Below are positions 1 through 10,246 of a DNA stretch of 64,000 bases, one piece after another; the stretch's first letter is position 1, and each line of letters opens with the position of its first letter. The stretch comes from Scylla paramamosain (lineage: Eukaryota; Arthropoda; Malacostraca; Decapoda; Portunidae): contig NC_087191.1 in NCBI RefSeq assembly GCF_035594125.1, positions 1,364,001 to 1,428,000 of the forward strand, written 5' to 3'. Below the pieces are notes generated by a model, which was not told the DNA's origin, ran no database searches, and saw only the letters and a list, made by a program, of their open reading frames with translations. A program made the position numbers and the translations under genes.

Positions 1-129
1 TGTCGCTTCTGACGTCATCAGCACTCCTATCCTCTTCCTATTACTATCTGGTAAGAGTGGGTGTTGTACGGACAGTGTTCGACTGTGTGGACACGCCCTA
101 AAGCTGGCTAAGACCACCTTCGGGAGACC

Positions 130-760
130 TACAGTGATGTATCTGGGACACGGTGTAGGATGAGGCATCGTCCGTCCTCAAAATGGCCATCTCTGCTACC
201 GTCAAGTAACCTGCCCCACGCAACAGGAAGGCGCTGATGCGTTTGTCAGGTATTACCGGAAATTCTGCCCCAACTTCTCCAAGGGTGCAAAACGCTCACC
301 AGGATAACGAGTAGCTCCTTGCCATTCCTGTGGACAGACAACTGCTGGGCCACCTTCGAATAAATGAAATCCTTTCTCACCCAGAACTCTGTGCTGCTCA
401 TCCTCCACACCGATGCCAGTGGTCAAGCCTTGGGGGCTGCCATGCTTCAGGAGAAGGAAGACCTGCTACATCCTGTTGCCAACCACTCGACAAAATTAAA
501 TGTCCATTTGTAACGATACTCCATCATTGAGAAAGAATTGCTCGCCATTGTTTCCGCCCTCAAGAAATTTGAGTGTTACAAGCAAGTCAATCGCCATTGC
601 AAGTCTACATCGACCGCAACCTCCTCTCCTTCCTGAACCGAAATAAATTTTCCAATCAGCGGTTGCTTAGATAGTTTCTTTATAATCTCCCCATCAAGCA
701 CATCAAAGGGTTCGGTAACATCCTGGCCGATCCTCTCAACTGCATCTAGTATCCGGGTTA
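130..760 (+). pseudogene. Ty3/Gypsy-like reverse transcriptase/RNase H remnant
   Basis: Decayed end of a retrotransposon polymerase. Three pieces lie in order but in different frames: YYRKFCPNFSKG (251-286), the RT-to-connection motif of Gypsy polymerases; TDASGQALGAAMLQE (409-453), the first catalytic Asp region of RNase H; and IEKELLAIVSALKKFE (525-572), the helix that follows it. Upstream, around 143-230, the frame resembles the LGH...RPQ stretch normally just before YYRKF. Stops and frameshifts separate the pieces, so no product is possible. Integrase and LTRs are not visible downstream. The family assignment is firm for Ty3/Gypsy pol; the subfamily is not determinable. Confidence 0.8.
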
Positions 761-769
761 AAGCATATC

Positions 770-2395
770 GCCTCTTTTTCTATAATGATGTCGTCTCAGG
801 AGGGTGGTGTTGCGCCTCAATCCTCTAACTACCTTCGGGCCTCGTTCACTGCCTCATTCATAGTAAATGGTTATCACCATCACCTCGCTTCGTGTGCTAT
901 TCCTAGCGTCAGGGCAGGAAGAAACGAGGCAGGGCTTTAAAGCAGAGAATGTGGGCGAAGAGCTCACGTCGTCAAGTCAGTCTCTCTCACACCGGCTGAA
1001 GAAGGTGGTTCTTCCTCCCTGGGTGTTGGTAACTCAACATACCTTTCCTCTGTCGATAACTATGTTGTGTTGTGTGATGCAAGGGTAACACCGGACCCTA
1101 AACCTTTAAGTAATATGGTCTAAGGTGTAATTTAAGGATTAATTGTAAGATGTTGTTTGTACCTTAAGTTTCTTTAATAATAATTAAGATAAGTCTCCCT
1201 ATGTTTGTTTTCACCATTTAAGTGCAACGTCCGTTACTCCCTTAGCCACTATTTTCAAACTCTAAAATGTGGATCTTTACACTATATAACGATATAACGA
1301 ACAGGTTTTGTACTTGTAGTCATATGTTAAACATGAAATTAATCCTCATCTATTTTCATTTAACTTTTTTCTTGTGATGATTTCTTCTTTAATTTTTATT
1401 TGTATAGGGAGCGTGTGTACATAATATGTATTTTTTTTTTATTTCTTCAGTATGGTTTTGTATATTTGTTCGTATTTGTAGTTAAGATTGTAATTTCGTT
1501 ACTTCCCTTTCATTCTAACACGAATTTACAACTGTTCTATAATTTTTAAAATTTCTTAGCACAATTTTGTTTCGTTACAATATATGTTTTTATATATGTT
1601 AATAGGCAATATAATGAATATTCAGTTGGTATTAGCCTATCTTCATTGTTTCTTATGACAACTAATGCTGATGTTTTTAACTTCACAGGACAGCGAGTCT
1701 GAAGTTGTCCTTGGAGTGGAACACTTGCAGGGCGCGTTCTACCTGCTCTTTCTTGGCTCCTGCATTGGCTCTGTTTTCTTTTTATTCGAAACACAATTGA
1801 ACTGAAAAACAAATTATAAATATATGCGGCATTACGTATGCATCACATCAAATATGTAGCAAGACCCTAGTAGCTTTAATGAACATGGCTGGAAAATGTG
1901 GCATGGAAAACGTGTGTGTGTGTGTGTGCGTGTGTATTGTTAAGCAGAGTAGGATTACATCTTGCTGTATTTATTCTTAAAGTGAACGTCATGGAAACAT
2001 TTTGTAAACTTGAAGGCTTTCTCTGTTCATGTCAATTTTAAGCACATGTTAAATTAGGAGTTTTGCACATGTGTTTGTTGCCATTAAAGCAAACCTAGAA
2101 TAATAACATGTCTTAATATGACCTTAAATCCTGCTATTAAACCATAGAAATAAAAATCGGAAACTACCATGATAATAGGCGACCAAATATTAACAAAAAA
2201 ATAAACAACTCTTGCAAGGAAACCACAAAACGCCTGACTTGAGATATTTCGAAAATTTGTGATTGGGACAGGAAACTTGGCGATGTTCGGTGCCCTAACG
2301 CTCGATTCCTCCATCTATGAACTACTTGACACAATCTTCCAGATAATTATACCCCCACCGCCCCTCCCTCTTTTTTTTTTTTTTTGTTCTTTTTT
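770..2395. other. Unassigned AT-rich intergenic DNA
   Basis: No recognisable coding region or element. Contains short T-runs (1431-1440, 2369-2387) and a small (TG)n tract near 1914-1935. The few open frames of 60-90 codons have no motifs and biased composition. Confidence 0.6.
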
Positions 2396-2700
2396 TAATG
2401 TCACTCGTCTGTAACTTTTCAACACTGATCATTCTCGATCTATCCTTTACTAATAGTCTAAACTGGATACTTCACATTTTGTTTCTGGCTAAAACACTTG
2501 TGAAGGTAGGTGTTCTGAGCCGTCTCCGCCAGTTTTCTCACCCATGCCTCCCAAGCTACTAAATCTGCATAGGGGCCTTACCTGTTCATGTATAGGTACT
2601 TTTCATATATATATATTGGGGTCCCAATCAAATTGCTTTGCTAAACTCTGTGGAATCAAAACCATTTCATCTTATATACTCCTCTCCTTTGACTGTCTTT

Positions 2701-2784
<84 letters not shown>

Positions 2785-3030
2785 CCGCAATGTTGCAATT
2801 CTTGCTGTCTTCTGCTGCTATTTTCACGCTTAATGCTCTTCTGATCTTACTATTGCATGTCTCCCTTCTCCCGCTGCCTCGTTGCACAATACTTTCTACT
2901 ACTTTTTCAGCCGTCTTTTGCCCACCTTGCTAATGCAAGAGTAAATCAGTATTTTCGATCTTTCATCTCTTTCACTCGTAAAACTTTGAACTTCCCGCCT
3001 GCTTCTGGATTTTTCCTTCCTACTATTTTT
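2396..3030 (+). pseudogene. Jockey-like LINE, 3' RT fragment (copy a)
   Basis: Aligns by eye with the C-terminal third of the long LINE frame at 36995-39925: the stretches coding for [19 protein letters not shown], the [14 protein letters not shown] block and the [11 protein letters not shown] block are all recognisable with many substitutions and indels. A segment corresponding to the [11 protein letters not shown] region is missing around 2600-2630. A long (CT)n array (2703-2782) sits exactly where the intact copy reads CCTCTCTCACC, directly before the sequence for RRNVA, so the microsatellite appears to have grown from the element's own sequence. No catalytic motif remains. Confidence 0.8.
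2703..2782. repeat. (CT)n microsatellite, 80 bp
   Basis: Uninterrupted CT dinucleotide array inside LINE copy a, at a site that is CTCTCTC in the intact copy. Confidence 0.95.
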
Positions 3031-3440
3031 TTTTTTTTTTCCCAAGCAGAATGTTTCTAGGCAAGACACTTCCCTAAGCCAACCTCGAAAGGCGGCCCCT
3101 CAGGTGGGCGGCACTGTTAGCCCATACTGGCAGCTTAACTCCGGGAACCACTTATAGTATTTTTATTCTCGGAGGAACGTTTACGCCAAGATCCGTTAGC
3201 TACTCTGCCACATCACACAATTTCTCTTAAATACATCAGTTCTTTTTAGTTCTTATTGAAATTCAAATATTAATTATGTACTATTTAGCTTATCAAACCA
3301 TGCAGCGCTACAAATGATTCGGGTTTTAAGGTAGTAAATAGTCTGGGTTTTACATAAATATCACAACATTTGACAACATAGCTTTGCGGCGTTGTCATTT
3401 AGGTCGAGCACCAGGGGTGCTTATCCGTAGGGCCAGGTGA
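3031..3440. other. Unassigned sequence
   Basis: T-run at 3028-3040, then unique-looking sequence with no recognised element or gene. Confidence 0.5.
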
Positions 3441-3469
3441 CTCAGCCTGGCTGAGCCTCTCGAGGGACA

Positions 3470-3665
3470 CAGCCACGATGGAAGCAACTCGTGCTCTTCA
3501 CAGGCTGGAGAAAAAACTTATTTACAAGAACAATTACTTTTAGAAGAGAAGGGGCAATAGAGTTCCTGTCATTGCATCCTCCAGAGCAATAGCTCGAACA
3601 GCCAAAGGCACTAATGTGAGTGAGACGACAGTGCGACGAATCTGCTCTGCCCCTAATCGAGATTA
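3470..3665 (+). pseudogene. Possible transposase helix-turn-helix remnant
   Basis: One plus-strand frame reads IARTAKGTNVSETTVRRIC (about 3585-3645), which has the shape of the first helix-turn-helix of IS630/Tc1/mariner-type transposases (an ‘A..TGVSE.TV.RI’ pattern). A stop precedes it and no DDE domain follows before the (GA)n array at 3731. The match is a short motif only; it could be chance or a fragment of another DNA-binding protein. Confidence 0.3.
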
Positions 3666-3727
3666 AGCGAAACAATTACCACGAACAGATAAATTATAGG
3701 AAAATTATTCACACAGTATCATGCAAT

Positions 3728-3730
<3 letters not shown>

Positions 3731-3794
<64 letters not shown>
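3731..3794. repeat. (GA)n microsatellite
   Basis: 32 uninterrupted GA units. Confidence 0.95.
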
Positions 3795-3798
<4 letters not shown>

Positions 3799-3940
3799 AT
3801 TTAGGACGGTCGCCTGCCCTTTCCACCAAGGTGTTAAACCGATAATTTGGTCCTGTAGAGACACGACAACGCCGCTCATGGAGAATTCCCTTACTCGGCC
3901 AACGCTCCTTCTTCCAGGAGTAAAAACACTATAGTCTGGT

Positions 3941-4037
3941 CTCGCGGCCTTGCTAGCATGGGTAGTCCTCTTCCCACCAAAGAAGGGCAAAGCAGCCTCT
4001 AGCTTCGCTCGCCAGTTCATAGGGACACGCAAGACAC
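3941..4037 (-). repeat. Dispersed repeat R, copy 1
   Basis: Reverse complement shares GCGTGTCCCTATGAA, a GGCGAGCGAAGCTAG block and CTACCCATGCTAGCAAGG with copies at 46587-46726, 48890-49110 and 49726-49910. In those places it precedes ORF1-like coding sequence, so this is probably a leader fragment of an uncharacterised non-LTR element. Confidence 0.6.
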
Positions 4038-4655
4038 CACCCCTTCCCGAATGCTAAGGAACAACCGCTGTTACATATATGTACTATTGGCACCGCTGTC
4101 AGCGATATGTGGCAGGGAGCGTTTAGGTCTATCACATTAAAGACACGTTTAGGTGGCCCAGAATCGCATAACTTGTTATGCTGTCTACGGCGCATCTGCT
4201 TCGGAGCATCAATAGGTTTGCCTCCCGAGGCAAACTAAGGAAACCTATCACCGCATAGGTTTGTCTTTTGAGGAAAACAGTTATGTTAGAAGAAACTGGG
4301 CGGAGTTTATGTAGAAATGGGCGGAGTTTACACCGACAGGTAAAATCACTCGTTTCGTTTCATAAACCCTAGAGAAATGTGATCAAGAATGTGTAACGTA
4401 AAACCTTGAAATGGACTTTATAGGAAACGCATATCCCATTAGAAGTATGCTGTTATATTTTGTTAAAGCAAATAGGTCTGCTGAAATAATTTTAAGAGAC
4501 ATGAGCGTTAATATCTTCGTGCACTCATTCAAAGAAATAAATCTTCCAGCGAGATCTGAAGACATTTTAACTAGAAATGCGTGTGTCCGTATGACTTACA
4601 AAAGGTGTGAAAACTTTTTTTTGTTTTATTTATTTGTTAATTTTATTATTATTAT
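4038..4655. other. Unassigned sequence with a nested hairpin
   Basis: No gene recognised. At 4212-4247 ATAGGTTT pairs with AAACCTAT, and inside it GTTTGCC pairs with GGCAAAC around TCCCGA. Short ATT-rich tract at 4641-4660. Confidence 0.5.
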
Positions 4656-5655
4656 TATTTTTATGTAGGAGGGGCACCGGCCAATGGCAACAAAAAAAAA
4701 AAAAAAAAAAAACCTCCAAAAATAAAAAGAAGCCCACTGAAATGCCGGTCCCCGAACAGGGTCCAAAGCGGTAGTCAAAATTTGAGGGATGTGTCTTGAA
4801 ATCTCCCTCTTTAAGGAATTGAAGTCATAGCAAGGTAAAAATACAGAAGCAGGCAGGGAGTTCAAGAACTTACCAGGGAAAGGGATGAATGACGTGAGAA
4901 TACTGGTTAACTCTTGCATTAGAGAGGTGGACAGAATGGGAGTGAGAGAAAGAAGAGTCTTGTGCCGCGAGGCCGCGAGAGGAGGGGAGGCATGCAGTTA
5001 GCAAGATCAGAAGAACAGTTAGCATGAAAATAGCTGTAGAAGACAGCTAAAGATGCAACATTGTGGCGATGAGAGAGAGGCTGAAGACGGTCAGTTAGAG
5101 GAGAGGAGCTGATGTGACGAAAAGCTTTTGATTCCACCCTGTCTAAAAGAGCGGTATGAGTGGAATCTCCCCCAGGCATGTGAAACATTCTCCATACATG
5201 GACGGATAAGGCCCTTATACAGAGTTAACAGTTGGGAGGAGGGGTGAGAAAAACTGGCGGAGACGTCTCAGAAAGCCTAACATCATAGATGCTGTTTTTA
5301 GCTAGAGATGAGATGTGGAGTTTCCAGTTTAGATTATAAGAAAAGGACAGACCGAGGATGTTCAGTGTAGAAGAGGGAACAGTTGAGTGTCACTGAAGAA
5401 GAGGGGATAGATGTCTGGAAGGTTGTGTCGAATTGATAGATGGAGGGATTGAGTTTTTGAGGCATTGAACAATATCAAGTTTGCTCTGCCATAATGGGAA
5501 ATTTTTAAGATATCAGAAGTCAGGCATTCTGTACCTTTCCTGCTTGAACTGTTTAATTCCTGAATGGTTGGACGTCTACGAAAAGACGTGGAGTGGATAG
5601 GACAAGAAGGAGTGGATAGGACAAGAAGATTCGTTTAGAGGGTCATTGATGAAAA
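4656..5655 (-). pseudogene. Jockey-like LINE, 3' half remnant (copy b)
   Basis: Minus-strand copy of the same LINE family as 36995-40056, running from the 3' tail (TGTAGGAGGGGCACCGGCC and A-run at 4664-4710, the complement of the conserved tail) through the RT C-terminal region to about the YADD-proximal segment (complement of ‘AAAAGACGTGGA’ near 5580). The peptide [21 protein letters not shown] is still readable (5090-5150) but frames shift repeatedly and the RT core is lost at the 5' break. The family tail at one end and a ragged 5' end are typical of target-primed insertion with 5' truncation. Confidence 0.85.
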
Positions 5656-5814
5656 ACAATATGTAACTACAAAATTTCACTTTTGTCTTGTCTTTGGCCC
5701 CAAACCATAATTTTCCAGTTATTTCCATCTAAACAAAATAGAAAAAAAAAATCCTAAAACTTTGCTTTTGTGGTTAGAGTAATGAATTTTCATTTTTGTT
5801 TTATTTCTTTCTAG
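5656..5814. other. Short unassigned spacer
   Basis: AT-rich; separates LINE copy b from the heat-shock-like promoter repeat. Confidence 0.4.
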
Positions 5815-5989
5815 TATGGGTTACTATTGGTTTTCATGTCAGTTAAAGACCTTTGCAAAATATCCATTCCGTATCTAATTGCTTTTGAAATGTTGCAAAG
5901 AAGTTAAAACAATGAACGAAAGAATATAAAGTGTTCTAAAGATTTTTTATTTTAATAAGATCATTCTTGAACTGACCAGATCTAGCAAG

Positions 5990-6314
5990 AAATTTCTCAC
6001 TTTTAGAAGAATTTGATTACATTTCAGAAATCTCAAATCTTCCAGAATGTTCTATCAGACACTTTTAGAAGTTTCTAAAACATTTTAGAACATATTCGAT
6101 GTGAACATTTCCAGAATATTCTAGAACTTTCTAAAATACAGTAAAAATATGTAGAAATATCAAGACTTTTCTAGAACCTACAAGAATTTTCTAGAATGAT
6201 TCAGAATATTCTAAAGTAGTTCAAGTATATTCTAGAAAGGAAGAACATTTTGGAACACATTCTAGAAAGACTAAGAATATTCTAGAGTACTGCTTGACAA
6301 TATAAAAGTAGGGG
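5990..6314 (+). promoter_or_regulatory. Clustered heat-shock-element-like sites with TATA box
   Basis: The heat shock factor site is built from alternating nGAAn/nTTCn units. This stretch holds five TTCTAGAA octamers (6119, 6169, 6189, 6230, 6260). The best site, 6114-6131, is four perfect alternating units (GAA-TA-TTC-TA-GAA-CT-TTC); 6184-6196 has three. TATAAAAG at 6301-6308 lies 19 bp after the last GAATATTC unit and 64 bp before the ATG at 6372, a normal spacing for a TATA promoter. The 55 bp from 6260 to 6314 are identical to 45158-45212 while flanking DNA has diverged. Function as a heat-inducible promoter is inferred. Confidence 0.6.
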
Positions 6315-6371
6315 CTTGCAGACCACCAATCGATTCTATCTTGACTTAGAAGACACATCACAAGAGGTGAA

Positions 6372-6539
6372 ATGGCATCAAGAGGCTGCAATCATTCTCC
6401 AGACGCATTCTACTATATATGTGGTCAATTAATCAAGACAAGAACAAAGAAGTTTTCTGTGACAGCATCTGGGAAAATTATTAAATTTAGCTATTTTGGG
6501 ACAAAAAATAATTCTAAAAGCCACAAAAGCAAAGTTTGA
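6372..6539 (+). CDS. Small zinc-motif N-terminal fragment downstream of HSE promoter (copy 1)
   Basis: 55 codons from ATG 6372 to TGA 6537-6539. The start MASRGCNHSPDAFYYICGQL followed by IKTRTKKFSVTASGK matches copy 2 (45274), where the motif reads FCYIC. This looks like the first knuckle of a zinc-binding N-terminus (C-x-x-C), with the first Cys changed to Tyr here. After about residue 38 the frame reads KIIKFSYFG and then diverges into low-complexity codons, so it is probably a truncated copy of a longer protein. The ATG was chosen because it lies just downstream of the TATA box and is conserved in both copies. Product and function are unknown; most likely a non-functional fragment. Confidence 0.4.
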   Translation: MASRGCNHSPDAFYYICGQLIKTRTKKFSVTASGKIIKFSYFGTKNNSKSHKSKV

Positions 6540-6907
6540 CAGGACTAATGGACATTTTCTATTGTTTTGCAATGAAAAGAGTTGGAAAATAACACTTGCT
6601 TGTCAAAGACAAAAATCGTGTTACATAATGTAAGTAAATAAATAAGCAAACATTTATTGCTATTAAACATTATATACAATATATACATGCATTAGAAAAA
6701 TATTGTTGATACAGCAACGATCTGTCGAGCGTAAGCTGCATGACAGACATTATTAAGTACTAAAGGTTAAGTGGATGGATAGAGAAATAAATGTTAACAT
6801 AAGGTTACATATGTGCTATGTACAAGTATAAATAAGAAAACGAAAAACACGATTATGATTGTAGTTATAAAGCAATACAAAAAAATATTAGTTAAATAGT
6901 GAAACAA

Positions 6908-7735
6908 TTATATTACGAAATTTCCTAGATAGTTCTTAATTTTTCTTTTAAATGTTGAAATATTGGTTGATCTAAGGAGTAACTTTTGTTCTAGTGGTAG
7001 ACTACTATATAAATGAGGAACAAAACTTAATACACTATTTTTAAAGAGAGTTGTTCTGAAATGGAGGCAGTACAAGTCAACATTATTGTTCCTAGTGCTT
7101 TTTGGGTTGTCATCATTTCTAAAGACATAATTTCCACTATAATATTGCATAGTTTTAAATATAAGTAATAAAGTGAAATATTTATGAATAAAATCAAATT
7201 TCTTAAGTTTAGTAGTAGAAAAAATAGTGGCTGTAGAGTCAAATTTGTGAAGAAAAAATATACATCTAAATACTTTTTTGGGGGAAATAACTAGTTTGTC
7301 GAGGAGCGAGGGCCAAGTACATGCCCATATTGGTACACAGTAAATAAGGTGAGGATAACATAATGTGTAATATATACAAATCATAGCCTCTGTTGTAAGA
7401 TTATGTCGCACCTTATAGAGTAAGCCACAAATTTTGGATAGTTTTATACAAATTTCATCAATGTGATATTTCCAGTTAAGATTAGAGTCAATAATTATAC
7501 CAGGGAATTTCATATGATTAACCTGTTGTATTACATCGCCCTCTATTTGTAATGGTGGCATTTGATTTCTTACTGACCTGTTCTGAAAGAATATATGTTT
7601 GGTTTTTGAGACATTTAGCTTTAATTTATTATATTGTATCCATTTATTTATAGAGTTTAATTCCAGGTTAAGCATTTCGTGCAGCTGATGTATATTACTG
7701 TTGGCCAACAAGAGGTTTATGTCATCAGCATACAT
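6908..7735 (-). pseudogene. LINE ORF2, RT palm C-terminal part
   Basis: 275 open codons starting at the catalytic box MYADDINLLLA (motif C, YADD intact), then NKLKLNVSKTKHIFF (motif D), the FPGIIIDSNLNWKYHID thumb block, and a conserved non-LTR C-terminus ending LGNFVI. It lies in a different frame from the upstream RT part; the break, at about 7740-7860, removes two bases after GVPQGSV. The frame is otherwise clean over 800 bp, so the copy is moderately young. Role when intact: the polymerase that copies the element RNA at a nicked target site. Confidence 0.85.
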
Positions 7736-7863
7736 AACAAATTTTAGCTCTGCGCTAACGTTTACAATATCGTTAATACATATTAAAAATAACAGTGGAC
7801 CTTATGTTAACAGATCCTTGTGGTACACCCTTAGACAAGGCTGTAAATGGTGAAAAATTCATG

Positions 7864-9230
7864 TTACAAAAAAATAGATTGAGTTCTATTGGTAAGATAA
7901 TTCCTAAACAGGTTTAGGGGAATGCTTCTTACGCCTAAGTGTTCCAGTTTATCAAGAAGAATTTTGTAATCGAGTGTGTCGAATTCTTTTGAGCGACCAA
8001 TAAATACGCCAACAACATTGAGCTTTTCTTCCAAAAAGGTATAAACATTGCTCACAAACTGTAATATTGCTGATTCGGTGGACCTGTTTGCTCGAAACCC
8101 GTGTTGGTATTCAGACAGTAAGTTATGATTTTGTAGGTAGCTAGTTAAACGAACGGAAATTACCTTTTCAAATATCTTATTGACAGCTGGCAGGATTGAA
8201 ATAGGACGATAACTGTTTATATAATTTCTGTTCCCAGATTTATACAATGGTATTACTTTGGCTTTTTTAATTGCATCTGGAAAAATGCCTGATCTCAAGG
8301 AGAGGTTGATTATGTGGGTAAGTGGAGCAGATATTTCTGACGATACATGTTTTAGTACTAGTGGTGATACTTCGTCGTCTCCCGATGCGGCGGATTGTAA
8401 ATCATTAAGTTTCTACTTCTTTTTCATGTGTTGGTGGGAAGTAAAGTGAAAATATGGGAGGGTCATTTAGATATCTCTTATATTCGTATCCTGTTCCACT
8501 TATCTGGTTAATACCTATATTCAAGAAGTGTTCATGAAATGCTTTAGGGATGTTACTACATACAGGTTTGAGCTCAATTATGTTTTTATTTGTTTGACTA
8601 TTTGTTCTGCGAAGTAAAGAATTAATGATTTTCCACTGAGCTTTGGGATTACCTTGGTTTTCCCTTAATTTGTCTTTATAATATTTGTTTTTTGCTGCTC
8701 TTAGTGTTGAAGTTAAGTCATTTCTGTATCGACGATAAATTTCTCCAAAAGTGATGAGCCATTTCTTCGCTAGTTTCTCTAATCTATTTCTCTCTTTTAA
8801 ACGGTTTTTTAATGCAGGAGTAATGTACGGACTTATTTCATTTTTGCTATTTATTCGATATTTTTTCAGTGGAAAGTGTTTATCATATAAAATACTTATT
8901 GCGTCATGGAAAAGATTATAAGCAACATTTGGACAAGTTAAAGTTAATAAATCATTCCATTTTTTGTTTTGTTTTAGATCGTCATTTATATGTTCTAAAG
9001 CTATAGGTGTAACGACTCTCTTATTAACGTATGTAGGATGAACACTTCCACTATACTCACACTTAAACTGAGAAATTATCGGGAAATGGTCGGTAATATC
9101 TGAATATATTATGTGATTAGCAATATTTGATTCTATTCGTGTGGTCCAAATGTGATTTATGAGAATAGCTGTGTAACTGTTAGTTACTCTTGTCAGCTTT
9201 GTAATTAGAGGGAAAAAGAGAGAAAGAGTA
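7864..9230 (-). pseudogene. LINE ORF2, endonuclease end to RT N-terminal part
   Basis: From 9230 downward the minus strand encodes, in shifting frames, a TDHFPI endonuclease end (histidine of the SDH motif kept), a basic linker (KKWLITFGEIYRRYRNDL), and from 8298 to 7864 an open 144-codon stretch with the RT N-terminal motifs: KVIPLYKSGNRNYINSYRPI, GFRANRSTESAI and SKEFDTLDYKILLDKLEHLG. In the last, the usual D-F/L-x-K-A-F-D motif A reads SKEFD after GVFIGR, so the first catalytic Asp position (normally ‘D.SKAFD’) is changed to G. The GVPQGS motif follows just outside, at 7820-7840, broken by frameshift. Confidence 0.8.
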
Positions 9231-9234
9231 CATC

Positions 9235-9310
9235 AAATTAATAAATTCATAAACAGAGAGTGGGTGACATGACAACTCTAAGGAACACCCGCTATTAATA
9301 GAGATATAAA
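9235..9310 (-). pseudogene. Jockey-like LINE scrap
   Basis: About 75 bp (AGAGAGTGGGTGACATGACA to the ACCCGCTATTAATAG block) match the complement of the [11 protein letters not shown] region seen at 26160-26215. Too short for more. Confidence 0.5.
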
Positions 9311-9730
9311 TGCATCTTGTAATGTATAATATTAAGTAGACATGATTATAATTTTAAAATGAAAGGTAGTGAAAGCAACTCGAACGAACATGTATAATCA
9401 CCGCAACATGTGTTTTCACCCCGCCTCCAATACTTGATTTCCATAATGGACGATGAAATGTATGTTAGGGGAGTAATTATATGACAGGATTTGTCTAGCA
9501 CAGACTAGGGAAACATTAGTATGAAATCCCTCGAGTACGGGAGTTCTTGTGCAGGAGCCATAAAGGTGTAACACAAATATCAAAATCCCTTGTTTTAGGA
9601 CACATGAAATATTGGGACACCGTCTGGGGCTCATACATCTTCAGTAACATTGAAAAATTGGATCGGTAATTTTCTGGTCCTTTCTCGGCCTTATTACTAT
9701 TATCTATTCTCGATATTATCATTAAGTCGG
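9311..9730. other. Unassigned sequence
   Basis: No recognised gene or element; three overlapping short minus-strand frames carry no motifs. Confidence 0.5.
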
Positions 9731-9732
9731 GT

Positions 9733-9945
9733 GGGGATTCCACTCACCGTTCTTTTAAGACAGGGTGGAATGAAAAAGCTTTTCGTGGTAACAGCTCCTC
9801 TCCTCAAACTGAATGACTTCAGCTTCTTTCTCATCGCCGCACTGTTGCATCTTTAGCTGTCTTCTACTGTTATTTTCATGCTAACTGCTTTTCTGATCTT
9901 GCTAACTGCATGCCTGTCCTCCTCCCGCGGCCCCGGGACGTCCAT
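9733..9945 (+). pseudogene. Jockey-like LINE, 3' fragment (copy c)
   Basis: Matches the LINE at 36995-39925 from the [17 protein letters not shown] region to the CMPPLLPRP region (GACAGGGTGGAATGAAAAAG; CTTGCTAACTGCATGCC). Both ends stop abruptly, and frameshifts are present, so it is a fragment of about 210 bp. Confidence 0.75.
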
Positions 9946-10246
9946 ACCTGAGCTGCGCGCTACCACACTGCCTACACCACCTGATCGCTTTGTTTACGTA
10001 TTTCGCCAGCCAGTCCGTTGCACTGGCTGCTCCAGGTATGCTTATACCCTAACATGTCTACAACGGCAATATAATACTCATGACATGGGAGTAAATATAT
10101 ACGAAATACGTAGCTTGTAACATTTGGATCCGCTCCCCATTACTGTGACGTCATCAACAACAGTGAACGACCCTCACTATTTCAACCTGTGGTTTAGGAT
10201 TACTTGCGACAATATTCTGTGTTAGTGATATTCCAACAGCAACAAG
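9946..10246 (+). other. Probable 5' leader of the two-ORF LINE
   Basis: Unique-looking sequence between LINE copy c and the ORF1 start. The element's exact 5' end cannot be set from one copy. Confidence 0.35.

Larger units (their letters stand above)
5815..6615 (+). repeat. Heat-shock-like promoter repeat, copy 1
   Basis: An approximately 800-bp repeat unit also found at 44735-45530 (about 85-90% similar by eye) and in inverted fragments at 44045-44366. It consists of an upstream block (5815-5990), a cluster of GAA/TTC pentamers (5990-6300), a TATAAAAG box (6301-6308), a short leader, and a small reading frame starting at 6372. After that frame both copies keep similarity to about 6610 (shared GGACATTTTCTATTGTTTTG). 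Terminal inverted repeats were not identified, so whether it is the 5' end of a larger transposon or a dispersed gene fragment is open. Confidence 0.75.
6625..9233 (-). mobile_element. 5'-truncated two-domain LINE (jockey/CR1 group)
   Basis: Minus-strand non-LTR retrotransposon. The 3' end lies near 6625, with an AATAAA signal on the minus strand near 6655 followed by T/A-rich tail. The body covers the linker and RT of ORF2 (6908-9230); only the last part of the endonuclease is left at the 5' end, where a frame ending in TDHFPI is visible near 9085. It closely resembles in structure the LINE at 10247-18835, including the 3' AATAAATGTTT tail, but the two are clearly diverged. Confidence 0.8.

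Noticed and set aside
867..1088. 73-codon plus-strand frame
   Set aside because: No motif, no context, composition like random sequence.
2638..2887. Ser-Leu and Arg-Glu repeat frames on opposite strands
   Set aside because: Products of the (CT)n array; same for 3620-3934, 29108-29443 and 48505-48813.
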